Positions 12,601 to 27,600 of a stretch of 64,000 nucleotides of DNA are shown here, one piece after another. The stretch is from Allodiplogaster sudhausi (Eukaryota; Nematoda; Chromadorea; Rhabditida; Diplogasteridae). The position numbers were made by a program, and so were the translations under genes. The stretch's first letter is position 1, and each line of letters begins with the position of its first letter. The notes beneath the pieces are model-generated. The model made no database searches, was not told where the DNA came from, and worked only from the letters and a program-made list of their open reading frames with translations. The stretch is taken from assembly GCA_945643635.1 (NCBI GenBank), contig CALZFC010000217.1, positions 50,346 through 114,345 on the forward strand. The letters run 5' to 3'.

Positions 12601-15600
12601 TTTGTGGAGAATACGAGTATAATACATTTCTGGTCCCTACTACTAGAATCAAGCCGGCAGGAGCCCACTGTGCTAGAATAAATCAGAATTTCAAGAACCA
12701 TCGGCTGAATACATAAAGTCGGGCAAACTTTTTCAAATCGACATGGGTTATGGGGTAAAGTTACTGAAATTTTGTGGAGAATACGAGTATAATACATTTC
12801 TGGTCCCTACTACTAGAATCAAGCCGGCAGGAGCCCACTGTGCTAGAATAAATCAGAATTTCAAGAACCATCGGCTGAATACATAAAGTCGGGCAAACTT
12901 TTTCAAATCGACATGGGTTATGGGGTAAAGTTACTGAAATTTTGTGGAGAATACGAGTATAATACATTTCTGGTCCCTACTACTAGAATCAAGCCGGCAG
13001 GAGCCCACTGTGCTAGAATAAATCAGAATTTCAAGAACCATCGGCTGAATACATAAAGTCGGGCAAACTTTTTCAAATCGACATGGGTTATGGGGTAAAG
13101 TTACTGAAATTTTGTGGAGAATACGAGTATAATACATTTCTGGTCCCTACTACTAGAATCAAGCCGGCAGGAGCCCACTGTGCTAGAATAAATCAGAATT
13201 TCAAGAACCATCGGCTGAATACATAAAGTCGGGCAAACTTTTTCAAATCGACATGGGTTATGGGGTAAAGTTACTGAAATTTTGTGGAGAATACGAGTAT
13301 AATACATTTCTGGTCCCTACTACTAGAATCAAGCCGGCAGGAGCCCACTGTGCTAGAATAAATCAGAATTTCAAGAACCATCGGCTGAATACATAAAGTC
13401 GGGCAAACTTTTTCAAATCGACATGGGTTATGGGGTAAAGTTACTGAAATTTTGTGGAGAATACGAGTATAATACATTTCTGGTCCCTACTACTAGAATC
13501 AAGCCGGCAGGAGCCCACTGTGCTAGAATAAATCAGAATTTCAAGAACCATCGGCTGAATACATAAAGTCGGGCAAACTTTTTCAAATCGACATGGGTTA
13601 TGGGGTAAAGTTACTGAAATTTTGTGGAGAATACGAGTATAATACATTTCTGGTCCCTACTACTAGAATCAAGCCGGCAGGAGCCCACTGTGCTAGAATA
13701 AATCAGAATTTCAAGAACCATCGGCTGAATACATAAAGTCGGGCAAACTTTTTCAAATCGACATGGGTTATGGGGTAAAGTTACTGAAATTTTGTGGAGA
13801 ATACGAGTATAATACATTTCTGGTCCCTACTACTAGAATCAAGCCGGCAGGAGCCCACTGTGCTAGAATAAATCAGAATTTCAAGAACCATCGGCTGAAT
13901 ACATAAAGTCGGGCAAACTTTTTCAAATCGACATGGGTTATGGGGTAAAGTTACTGAAATTTTGTGGAGAATACGAGTATAATACATTTCTGGTCCCTAC
14001 TACTAGAATCAAGCCGGCAGGAGCCCACTGTGCTAGAATAAATCAGAATTTCAAGAACCATCGGCTGAATACATAAAGTCGGGCAAACTTTTTCAAATCG
14101 ACATGGGTTATGGGGTAAAGTTACTGAAATTTTGTGGAGAATACGAGTATAATACATTTCTGGTCCCTACTACTAGAATCAAGCCGGCAGGAGCCCACTG
14201 TGCTAGAATAAATCAGAATTTCAAGAACCATCGGCTGAATACATAAAGTCGGGCAAACTTTTTCAAATCGACATGGGTTATGGGGTAAAGTTACTGAAAT
14301 TTTGTGGAGAATACGAGTATAATACATTTCTGGTCCCTACTACTAGAATCAAGCCGGCAGGAGCCCACTGTGCTAGAATAAATCAGAATTTCAAGAACCA
14401 TCGGCTGAATACATAAAGTCGGGCAAACTTTTTCAAATCGACATGGGTTATGGGGTAAAGTTACTGAAATTTTGTGGAGAATACGAGTATAATACATTTC
14501 TGGTCCCTACTACTAGAATCAAGCCGGCAGGAGCCCACTGTGCTAGAATAAATCAGAATTTCAAGAACCATCGGCTGAATACATAAAGTCGGGCAAACTT
14601 TTTCAAATCGACATGGGTTATGGGGTAAAGTTACTGAAATTTTGTGGAGAATACGAGTATAATACATTTCTGGTCCCTACTACTAGAATCAAGCCGGCAG
14701 GAGCCCACTGTGCTAGAATAAATCAGAATTTCAAGAACCATCGGCTGAATACATAAAGTCGGGCAAACTTTTTCAAATCGACATGGGTTATGGGGTAAAG
14801 TTACTGAAATTTTGTGGAGAATACGAGTATAATACATTTCTGGTCCCTACTACTAGAATCAAGCCGGCAGGAGCCCACTGTGCTAGAATAAATCAGAATT
14901 TCAAGAACCATCGGCTGAATACATAAAGTCGGGCAAACTTTTTCAAATCGACATGGGTTATGGGGTAAAGTTACTGAAATTTTGTGGAGAATACGAGTAT
15001 AATACATTTCTGGTCCCTACTACTAGAATCAAGCCGGCAGGAGCCCACTGTGCTAGAATAAATCAGAATTTCAAGAACCATCGGCTGAATACATAAAGTC
15101 GGGCAAACTTTTTCAAATCGACATGGGTTATGGGGTAAAGTTACTGAAATTTTGTGGAGAATACGAGTATAATACATTTCTGGTCCCTACTACTAGAATC
15201 AAGCCGGCAGGAGCCCACTGTGCTAGAATAAATCAGAATTTCAAGAACCATCGGCTGAATACATAAAGTCGGGCAAACTTTTTCAAATCGACATGGGTTA
15301 TGGGGTAAAGTTACTGAAATTTTGTGGAGAATACGAGTATAATACATTTCTGGTCCCTACTACTAGAATCAAGCCGGCAGGAGCCCACTGTGCTAGAATA
15401 AATCAGAATTTCAAGAACCATCGGCTGAATACATAAAGTCGGGCAAACTTTTTCAAATCGACATGGGTTATGGGGTAAAGTTACTGAAATTTTGTGGAGA
15501 ATACGAGTATAATACATTTCTGGTCCCTACTACTAGAATCAAGCCGGCAGGAGCCCACTGTGCTAGAATAAATCAGAATTTCAAGAACCATCGGCTGAAT

Positions 15601-18600
15601 ACATAAAGTCGGGCAAACTTTTTCAAATCGACATGGGTTATGGGGTAAAGTTACTGAAATTTTGTGGAGAATACGAGTATAATACATTTCTGGTCCCTAC
15701 TACTAGAATCAAGCCGGCAGGAGCCCACTGTGCTAGAATAAATCAGAATTTCAAGAACCATCGGCTGAATACATAAAGTCGGGCAAACTTTTTCAAATCG
15801 ACATGGGTTATGGGGTAAAGTTACTGAAATTTTGTGGAGAATACGAGTATAATACATTTCTGGTCCCTACTACTAGAATCAAGCCGGCAGGAGCCCACTG
15901 TGCTAGAATAAATCAGAATTTCAAGAACCATCGGCTGAATACATAAAGTCGGGCAAACTTTTTCAAATCGACATGGGTTATGGGGTAAAGTTACTGAAAT
16001 TTTGTGGAGAATACGAGTATAATACATTTCTGGTCCCTACTACTAGAATCAAGCCGGCAGGAGCCCACTGTGCTAGAATAAATCAGAATTTCAAGAACCA
16101 TCGGCTGAATACATAAAGTCGGGCAAACTTTTTCAAATCGACATGGGTTATGGGGTAAAGTTACTGAAATTTTGTGGAGAATACGAGTATAATACATTTC
16201 TGGTCCCTACTACTAGAATCAAGCCGGCAGGAGCCCACTGTGCTAGAATAAATCAGAATTTCAAGAACCATCGGCTGAATACATAAAGTCGGGCAAACTT
16301 TTTCAAATCGACATGGGTTATGGGGTAAAGTTACTGAAATTTTGTGGAGAATACGAGTATAATACATTTCTGGTCCCTACTACTAGAATCAAGCCGGCAG
16401 GAGCCCACTGTGCTAGAATAAATCAGAATTTCAAGAACCATCGGCTGAATACATAAAGTCGGGCAAACTTTTTCAAATCGACATGGGTTATGGGGTAAAG
16501 TTACTGAAATTTTGTGGAGAATACGAGTATAATACATTTCTGGTCCCTACTACTAGAATCAAGCCGGCAGGAGCCCACTGTGCTAGAATAAATCAGAATT
16601 TCAAGAACCATCGGCTGAATACATAAAGTCGGGCAAACTTTTTCAAATCGACATGGGTTATGGGGTAAAGTTACTGAAATTTTGTGGAGAATACGAGTAT
16701 AATACATTTCTGGTCCCTACTACTAGAATCAAGCCGGCAGGAGCCCACTGTGCTAGAATAAATCAGAATTTCAAGAACCATCGGCTGAATACATAAAGTC
16801 GGGCAAACTTTTTCAAATCGACATGGGTTATGGGGTAAAGTTACTGAAATTTTGTGGAGAATACGAGTATAATACATTTCTGGTCCCTACTACTAGAATC
16901 AAGCCGGCAGGAGCCCACTGTGCTAGAATAAATCAGAATTTCAAGAACCATCGGCTGAATACATAAAGTCGGGCAAACTTTTTCAAATCGACATGGGTTA
17001 TGGGGTAAAGTTACTGAAATTTTGTGGAGAATACGAGTATAATACATTTCTGGTCCCTACTACTAGAATCAAGCCGGCAGGAGCCCACTGTGCTAGAATA
17101 AATCAGAATTTCAAGAACCATCGGCTGAATACATAAAGTCGGGCAAACTTTTTCAAATCGACATGGGTTATGGGGTAAAGTTACTGAAATTTTGTGGAGA
17201 ATACGAGTATAATACATTTCTGGTCCCTACTACTAGAATCAAGCCGGCAGGAGCCCACTGTGCTAGAATAAATCAGAATTTCAAGAACCATCGGCTGAAT
17301 ACATAAAGTCGGGCAAACTTTTTCAAATCGACATGGGTTATGGGGTAAAGTTACTGAAATTTTGTGGAGAATACGAGTATAATACATTTCTGGTCCCTAC
17401 TACTAGAATCAAGCCGGCAGGAGCCCACTGTGCTAGAATAAATCAGAATTTCAAGAACCATCGGCTGAATACATAAAGTCGGGCAAACTTTTTCAAATCG
17501 ACATGGGTTATGGGGTAAAGTTACTGAAATTTTGTGGAGAATACGAGTATAATACATTTCTGGTCCCTACTACTAGAATCAAGCCGGCAGGAGCCCACTG
17601 TGCTAGAATAAATCAGAATTTCAAGAACCATCGGCTGAATACATAAAGTCGGGCAAACTTTTTCAAATCGACATGGGTTATGGGGTAAAGTTACTGAAAT
17701 TTTGTGGAGAATACGAGTATAATACATTTCTGGTCCCTACTACTAGAATCAAGCCGGCAGGAGCCCACTGTGCTAGAATAAATCAGAATTTCAAGAACCA
17801 TCGGCTGAATACATAAAGTCGGGCAAACTTTTTCAAATCGACATGGGTTATGGGGTAAAGTTACTGAAATTTTGTGGAGAATACGAGTATAATACATTTC
17901 TGGTCCCTACTACTAGAATCAAGCCGGCAGGAGCCCACTGTGCTAGAATAAATCAGAATTTCAAGAACCATCGGCTGAATACATAAAGTCGGGCAAACTT
18001 TTTCAAATCGACATGGGTTATGGGGTAAAGTTACTGAAATTTTGTGGAGAATACGAGTATAATACATTTCTGGTCCCTACTACTAGAATCAAGCCGGCAG
18101 GAGCCCACTGTGCTAGAATAAATCAGAATTTCAAGAACCATCGGCTGAATACATAAAGTCGGGCAAACTTTTTCAAATCGACATGGGTTATGGGGTAAAG
18201 TTACTGAAATTTTGTGGAGAATACGAGTATAATACATTTCTGGTCCCTACTACTAGAATCAAGCCGGCAGGAGCCCACTGTGCTAGAATAAATCAGAATT
18301 TCAAGAACCATCGGCTGAATACATAAAGTCGGGCAAACTTTTTCAAATCGACATGGGTTATGGGGTAAAGTTACTGAAATTTTGTGGAGAATACGAGTAT
18401 AATACATTTCTGGTCCCTACTACTAGAATCAAGCCGGCAGGAGCCCACTGTGCTAGAATAAATCAGAATTTCAAGAACCATCGGCTGAATACATAAAGTC
18501 GGGCAAACTTTTTCAAATCGACATGGGTTATGGGGTAAAGTTACTGAAATTTTGTGGAGAATACGAGTATAATACATTTCTGGTCCCTACTACTAGAATC

Positions 18601-21600
18601 AAGCCGGCAGGAGCCCACTGTGCTAGAATAAATCAGAATTTCAAGAACCATCGGCTGAATACATAAAGTCGGGCAAACTTTTTCAAATCGACATGGGTTA
18701 TGGGGTAAAGTTACTGAAATTTTGTGGAGAATACGAGTATAATACATTTCTGGTCCCTACTACTAGAATCAAGCCGGCAGGAGCCCACTGTGCTAGAATA
18801 AATCAGAATTTCAAGAACCATCGGCTGAATACATAAAGTCGGGCAAACTTTTTCAAATCGACATGGGTTATGGGGTAAAGTTACTGAAATTTTGTGGAGA
18901 ATACGAGTATAATACATTTCTGGTCCCTACTACTAGAATCAAGCCGGCAGGAGCCCACTGTGCTAGAATAAATCAGAATTTCAAGAACCATCGGCTGAAT
19001 ACATAAAGTCGGGCAAACTTTTTCAAATCGACATGGGTTATGGGGTAAAGTTACTGAAATTTTGTGGAGAATACGAGTATAATACATTTCTGGTCCCTAC
19101 TACTAGAATCAAGCCGGCAGGAGCCCACTGTGCTAGAATAAATCAGAATTTCAAGAACCATCGGCTGAATACATAAAGTCGGGCAAACTTTTTCAAATCG
19201 ACATGGGTTATGGGGTAAAGTTACTGAAATTTTGTGGAGAATACGAGTATAATACATTTCTGGTCCCTACTACTAGAATCAAGCCGGCAGGAGCCCACTG
19301 TGCTAGAATAAATCAGAATTTCAAGAACCATCGGCTGAATACATAAAGTCGGGCAAACTTTTTCAAATCGACATGGGTTATGGGGTAAAGTTACTGAAAT
19401 TTTGTGGAGAATACGAGTATAATACATTTCTGGTCCCTACTACTAGAATCAAGCCGGCAGGAGCCCACTGTGCTAGAATAAATCAGAATTTCAAGAACCA
19501 TCGGCTGAATACATAAAGTCGGGCAAACTTTTTCAAATCGACATGGGTTATGGGGTAAAGTTACTGAAATTTTGTGGAGAATACGAGTATAATACATTTC
19601 TGGTCCCTACTACTAGAATCAAGCCGGCAGGAGCCCACTGTGCTAGAATAAATCAGAATTTCAAGAACCATCGGCTGAATACATAAAGTCGGGCAAACTT
19701 TTTCAAATCGACATGGGTTATGGGGTAAAGTTACTGAAATTTTGTGGAGAATACGAGTATAATACATTTCTGGTCCCTACTACTAGAATCAAGCCGGCAG
19801 GAGCCCACTGTGCTAGAATAAATCAGAATTTCAAGAACCATCGGCTGAATACATAAAGTCGGGCAAACTTTTTCAAATCGACATGGGTTATGGGGTAAAG
19901 TTACTGAAATTTTGTGGAGAATACGAGTATAATACATTTCTGGTCCCTACTACTAGAATCAAGCCGGCAGGAGCCCACTGTGCTAGAATAAATCAGAATT
20001 TCAAGAACCATCGGCTGAATACATAAAGTCGGGCAAACTTTTTCAAATCGACATGGGTTATGGGGTAAAGTTACTGAAATTTTGTGGAGAATACGAGTAT
20101 AATACATTTCTGGTCCCTACTACTAGAATCAAGCCGGCAGGAGCCCACTGTGCTAGAATAAATCAGAATTTCAAGAACCATCGGCTGAATACATAAAGTC
20201 GGGCAAACTTTTTCAAATCGACATGGGTTATGGGGTAAAGTTACTGAAATTTTGTGGAGAATACGAGTATAATACATTTCTGGTCCCTACTACTAGAATC
20301 AAGCCGGCAGGAGCCCACTGTGCTAGAATAAATCAGAATTTCAAGAACCATCGGCTGAATACATAAAGTCGGGCAAACTTTTTCAAATCGACATGGGTTA
20401 TGGGGTAAAGTTACTGAAATTTTGTGGAGAATACGAGTATAATACATTTCTGGTCCCTACTACTAGAATCAAGCCGGCAGGAGCCCACTGTGCTAGAATA
20501 AATCAGAATTTCAAGAACCATCGGCTGAATACATAAAGTCGGGCAAACTTTTTCAAATCGACATGGGTTATGGGGTAAAGTTACTGAAATTTTGTGGAGA
20601 ATACGAGTATAATACATTTCTGGTCCCTACTACTAGAATCAAGCCGGCAGGAGCCCACTGTGCTAGAATAAATCAGAATTTCAAGAACCATCGGCTGAAT
20701 ACATAAAGTCGGGCAAACTTTTTCAAATCGACATGGGTTATGGGGTAAAGTTACTGAAATTTTGTGGAGAATACGAGTATAATACATTTCTGGTCCCTAC
20801 TACTAGAATCAAGCCGGCAGGAGCCCACTGTGCTAGAATAAATCAGAATTTCAAGAACCATCGGCTGAATACATAAAGTCGGGCAAACTTTTTCAAATCG
20901 ACATGGGTTATGGGGTAAAGTTACTGAAATTTTGTGGAGAATACGAGTATAATACATTTCTGGTCCCTACTACTAGAATCAAGCCGGCAGGAGCCCACTG
21001 TGCTAGAATAAATCAGAATTTCAAGAACCATCGGCTGAATACATAAAGTCGGGCAAACTTTTTCAAATCGACATGGGTTATGGGGTAAAGTTACTGAAAT
21101 TTTGTGGAGAATACGAGTATAATACATTTCTGGTCCCTACTACTAGAATCAAGCCGGCAGGAGCCCACTGTGCTAGAATAAATCAGAATTTCAAGAACCA
21201 TCGGCTGAATACATAAAGTCGGGCAAACTTTTTCAAATCGACATGGGTTATGGGGTAAAGTTACTGAAATTTTGTGGAGAATACGAGTATAATACATTTC
21301 TGGTCCCTACTACTAGAATCAAGCCGGCAGGAGCCCACTGTGCTAGAATAAATCAGAATTTCAAGAACCATCGGCTGAATACATAAAGTCGGGCAAACTT
21401 TTTCAAATCGACATGGGTTATGGGGTAAAGTTACTGAAATTTTGTGGAGAATACGAGTATAATACATTTCTGGTCCCTACTACTAGAATCAAGCCGGCAG
21501 GAGCCCACTGTGCTAGAATAAATCAGAATTTCAAGAACCATCGGCTGAATACATAAAGTCGGGCAAACTTTTTCAAATCGACATGGGTTATGGGGTAAAG

Positions 21601-24600
21601 TTACTGAAATTTTGTGGAGAATACGAGTATAATACATTTCTGGTCCCTACTACTAGAATCAAGCCGGCAGGAGCCCACTGTGCTAGAATAAATCAGAATT
21701 TCAAGAACCATCGGCTGAATACATAAAGTCGGGCAAACTTTTTCAAATCGACATGGGTTATGGGGTAAAGTTACTGAAATTTTGTGGAGAATACGAGTAT
21801 AATACATTTCTGGTCCCTACTACTAGAATCAAGCCGGCAGGAGCCCACTGTGCTAGAATAAATCAGAATTTCAAGAACCATCGGCTGAATACATAAAGTC
21901 GGGCAAACTTTTTCAAATCGACATGGGTTATGGGGTAAAGTTACTGAAATTTTGTGGAGAATACGAGTATAATACATTTCTGGTCCCTACTACTAGAATC
22001 AAGCCGGCAGGAGCCCACTGTGCTAGAATAAATCAGAATTTCAAGAACCATCGGCTGAATACATAAAGTCGGGCAAACTTTTTCAAATCGACATGGGTTA
22101 TGGGGTAAAGTTACTGAAATTTTGTGGAGAATACGAGTATAATACATTTCTGGTCCCTACTACTAGAATCAAGCCGGCAGGAGCCCACTGTGCTAGAATA
22201 AATCAGAATTTCAAGAACCATCGGCTGAATACATAAAGTCGGGCAAACTTTTTCAAATCGACATGGGTTATGGGGTAAAGTTACTGAAATTTTGTGGAGA
22301 ATACGAGTATAATACATTTCTGGTCCCTACTACTAGAATCAAGCCGGCAGGAGCCCACTGTGCTAGAATAAATCAGAATTTCAAGAACCATCGGCTGAAT
22401 ACATAAAGTCGGGCAAACTTTTTCAAATCGACATGGGTTATGGGGTAAAGTTACTGAAATTTTGTGGAGAATACGAGTATAATACATTTCTGGTCCCTAC
22501 TACTAGAATCAAGCCGGCAGGAGCCCACTGTGCTAGAATAAATCAGAATTTCAAGAACCATCGGCTGAATACATAAAGTCGGGCAAACTTTTTCAAATCG
22601 ACATGGGTTATGGGGTAAAGTTACTGAAATTTTGTGGAGAATACGAGTATAATACATTTCTGGTCCCTACTACTAGAATCAAGCCGGCAGGAGCCCACTG
22701 TGCTAGAATAAATCAGAATTTCAAGAACCATCGGCTGAATACATAAAGTCGGGCAAACTTTTTCAAATCGACATGGGTTATGGGGTAAAGTTACTGAAAT
22801 TTTGTGGAGAATACGAGTATAATACATTTCTGGTCCCTACTACTAGAATCAAGCCGGCAGGAGCCCACTGTGCTAGAATAAATCAGAATTTCAAGAACCA
22901 TCGGCTGAATACATAAAGTCGGGCAAACTTTTTCAAATCGACATGGGTTATGGGGTAAAGTTACTGAAATTTTGTGGAGAATACGAGTATAATACATTTC
23001 TGGTCCCTACTACTAGAATCAAGCCGGCAGGAGCCCACTGTGCTAGAATAAATCAGAATTTCAAGAACCATCGGCTGAATACATAAAGTCGGGCAAACTT
23101 TTTCAAATCGACATGGGTTATGGGGTAAAGTTACTGAAATTTTGTGGAGAATACGAGTATAATACATTTCTGGTCCCTACTACTAGAATCAAGCCGGCAG
23201 GAGCCCACTGTGCTAGAATAAATCAGAATTTCAAGAACCATCGGCTGAATACATAAAGTCGGGCAAACTTTTTCAAATCGACATGGGTTATGGGGTAAAG
23301 TTACTGAAATTTTGTGGAGAATACGAGTATAATACATTTCTGGTCCCTACTACTAGAATCAAGCCGGCAGGAGCCCACTGTGCTAGAATAAATCAGAATT
23401 TCAAGAACCATCGGCTGAATACATAAAGTCGGGCAAACTTTTTCAAATCGACATGGGTTATGGGGTAAAGTTACTGAAATTTTGTGGAGAATACGAGTAT
23501 AATACATTTCTGGTCCCTACTACTAGAATCAAGCCGGCAGGAGCCCACTGTGCTAGAATAAATCAGAATTTCAAGAACCATCGGCTGAATACATAAAGTC
23601 GGGCAAACTTTTTCAAATCGACATGGGTTATGGGGTAAAGTTACTGAAATTTTGTGGAGAATACGAGTATAATACATTTCTGGTCCCTACTACTAGAATC
23701 AAGCCGGCAGGAGCCCACTGTGCTAGAATAAATCAGAATTTCAAGAACCATCGGCTGAATACATAAAGTCGGGCAAACTTTTTCAAATCGACATGGGTTA
23801 TGGGGTAAAGTTACTGAAATTTTGTGGAGAATACGAGTATAATACATTTCTGGTCCCTACTACTAGAATCAAGCCGGCAGGAGCCCACTGTGCTAGAATA
23901 AATCAGAATTTCAAGAACCATCGGCTGAATACATAAAGTCGGGCAAACTTTTTCAAATCGACATGGGTTATGGGGTAAAGTTACTGAAATTTTGTGGAGA
24001 ATACGAGTATAATACATTTCTGGTCCCTACTACTAGAATCAAGCCGGCAGGAGCCCACTGTGCTAGAATAAATCAGAATTTCAAGAACCATCGGCTGAAT
24101 ACATAAAGTCGGGCAAACTTTTTCAAATCGACATGGGTTATGGGGTAAAGTTACTGAAATTTTGTGGAGAATACGAGTATAATACATTTCTGGTCCCTAC
24201 TACTAGAATCAAGCCGGCAGGAGCCCACTGTGCTAGAATAAATCAGAATTTCAAGAACCATCGGCTGAATACATAAAGTCGGGCAAACTTTTTCAAATCG
24301 ACATGGGTTATGGGGTAAAGTTACTGAAATTTTGTGGAGAATACGAGTATAATACATTTCTGGTCCCTACTACTAGAATCAAGCCGGCAGGAGCCCACTG
24401 TGCTAGAATAAATCAGAATTTCAAGAACCATCGGCTGAATACATAAAGTCGGGCAAACTTTTTCAAATCGACATGGGTTATGGGGTAAAGTTACTGAAAT
24501 TTTGTGGAGAATACGAGTATAATACATTTCTGGTCCCTACTACTAGAATCAAGCCGGCAGGAGCCCACTGTGCTAGAATAAATCAGAATTTCAAGAACCA

Positions 24601-27600
24601 TCGGCTGAATACATAAAGTCGGGCAAACTTTTTCAAATCGACATGGGTTATGGGGTAAAGTTACTGAAATTTTGTGGAGAATACGAGTATAATACATTTC
24701 TGGTCCCTACTACTAGAATCAAGCCGGCAGGAGCCCACTGTGCTAGAATAAATCAGAATTTCAAGAACCATCGGCTGAATACATAAAGTCGGGCAAACTT
24801 TTTCAAATCGACATGGGTTATGGGGTAAAGTTACTGAAATTTTGTGGAGAATACGAGTATAATACATTTCTGGTCCCTACTACTAGAATCAAGCCGGCAG
24901 GAGCCCACTGTGCTAGAATAAATCAGAATTTCAAGAACCATCGGCTGAATACATAAAGTCGGGCAAACTTTTTCAAATCGACATGGGTTATGGGGTAAAG
25001 TTACTGAAATTTTGTGGAGAATACGAGTATAATACATTTCTGGTCCCTACTACTAGAATCAAGCCGGCAGGAGCCCACTGTGCTAGAATAAATCAGAATT
25101 TCAAGAACCATCGGCTGAATACATAAAGTCGGGCAAACTTTTTCAAATCGACATGGGTTATGGGGTAAAGTTACTGAAATTTTGTGGAGAATACGAGTAT
25201 AATACATTTCTGGTCCCTACTACTAGAATCAAGCCGGCAGGAGCCCACTGTGCTAGAATAAATCAGAATTTCAAGAACCATCGGCTGAATACATAAAGTC
25301 GGGCAAACTTTTTCAAATCGACATGGGTTATGGGGTAAAGTTACTGAAATTTTGTGGAGAATACGAGTATAATACATTTCTGGTCCCTACTACTAGAATC
25401 AAGCCGGCAGGAGCCCACTGTGCTAGAATAAATCAGAATTTCAAGAACCATCGGCTGAATACATAAAGTCGGGCAAACTTTTTCAAATCGACATGGGTTA
25501 TGGGGTAAAGTTACTGAAATTTTGTGGAGAATACGAGTATAATACATTTCTGGTCCCTACTACTAGAATCAAGCCGGCAGGAGCCCACTGTGCTAGAATA
25601 AATCAGAATTTCAAGAACCATCGGCTGAATACATAAAGTCGGGCAAACTTTTTCAAATCGACATGGGTTATGGGGTAAAGTTACTGAAATTTTGTGGAGA
25701 ATACGAGTATAATACATTTCTGGTCCCTACTACTAGAATCAAGCCGGCAGGAGCCCACTGTGCTAGAATAAATCAGAATTTCAAGAACCATCGGCTGAAT
25801 ACATAAAGTCGGGCAAACTTTTTCAAATCGACATGGGTTATGGGGTAAAGTTACTGAAATTTTGTGGAGAATACGAGTATAATACATTTCTGGTCCCTAC
25901 TACTAGAATCAAGCCGGCAGGAGCCCACTGTGCTAGAATAAATCAGAATTTCAAGAACCATCGGCTGAATACATAAAGTCGGGCAAACTTTTTCAAATCG
26001 ACATGGGTTATGGGGTAAAGTTACTGAAATTTTGTGGAGAATACGAGTATAATACATTTCTGGTCCCTACTACTAGAATCAAGCCGGCAGGAGCCCACTG
26101 TGCTAGAATAAATCAGAATTTCAAGAACCATCGGCTGAATACATAAAGTCGGGCAAACTTTTTCAAATCGACATGGGTTATGGGGTAAAGTTACTGAAAT
26201 TTTGTGGAGAATACGAGTATAATACATTTCTGGTCCCTACTACTAGAATCAAGCCGGCAGGAGCCCACTGTGCTAGAATAAATCAGAATTTCAAGAACCA
26301 TCGGCTGAATACATAAAGTCGGGCAAACTTTTTCAAATCGACATGGGTTATGGGGTAAAGTTACTGAAATTTTGTGGAGAATACGAGTATAATACATTTC
26401 TGGTCCCTACTACTAGAATCAAGCCGGCAGGAGCCCACTGTGCTAGAATAAATCAGAATTTCAAGAACCATCGGCTGAATACATAAAGTCGGGCAAACTT
26501 TTTCAAATCGACATGGGTTATGGGGTAAAGTTACTGAAATTTTGTGGAGAATACGAGTATAATACATTTCTGGTCCCTACTACTAGAATCAAGCCGGCAG
26601 GAGCCCACTGTGCTAGAATAAATCAGAATTTCAAGAACCATCGGCTGAATACATAAAGTCGGGCAAACTTTTTCAAATCGACATGGGTTATGGGGTAAAG
26701 TTACTGAAATTTTGTGGAGAATACGAGTATAATACATTTCTGGTCCCTACTACTAGAATCAAGCCGGCAGGAGCCCACTGTGCTAGAATAAATCAGAATT
26801 TCAAGAACCATCGGCTGAATACATAAAGTCGGGCAAACTTTTTCAAATCGACATGGGTTATGGGGTAAAGTTACTGAAATTTTGTGGAGAATACGAGTAT
26901 AATACATTTCTGGTCCCTACTACTAGAATCAAGCCGGCAGGAGCCCACTGTGCTAGAATAAATCAGAATTTCAAGAACCATCGGCTGAATACATAAAGTC
27001 GGGCAAACTTTTTCAAATCGACATGGGTTATGGGGTAAAGTTACTGAAATTTTGTGGAGAATACGAGTATAATACATTTCTGGTCCCTACTACTAGAATC
27101 AAGCCGGCAGGAGCCCACTGTGCTAGAATAAATCAGAATTTCAAGAACCATCGGCTGAATACATAAAGTCGGGCAAACTTTTTCAAATCGACATGGGTTA
27201 TGGGGTAAAGTTACTGAAATTTTGTGGAGAATACGAGTATAATACATTTCTGGTCCCTACTACTAGAATCAAGCCGGCAGGAGCCCACTGTGCTAGAATA
27301 AATCAGAATTTCAAGAACCATCGGCTGAATACATAAAGTCGGGCAAACTTTTTCAAATCGACATGGGTTATGGGGTAAAGTTACTGAAATTTTGTGGAGA
27401 ATACGAGTATAATACATTTCTGGTCCCTACTACTAGAATCAAGCCGGCAGGAGCCCACTGTGCTAGAATAAATCAGAATTTCAAGAACCATCGGCTGAAT
27501 ACATAAAGTCGGGCAAACTTTTTCAAATCGACATGGGTTATGGGGTAAAGTTACTGAAATTTTGTGGAGAATACGAGTATAATACATTTCTGGTCCCTAC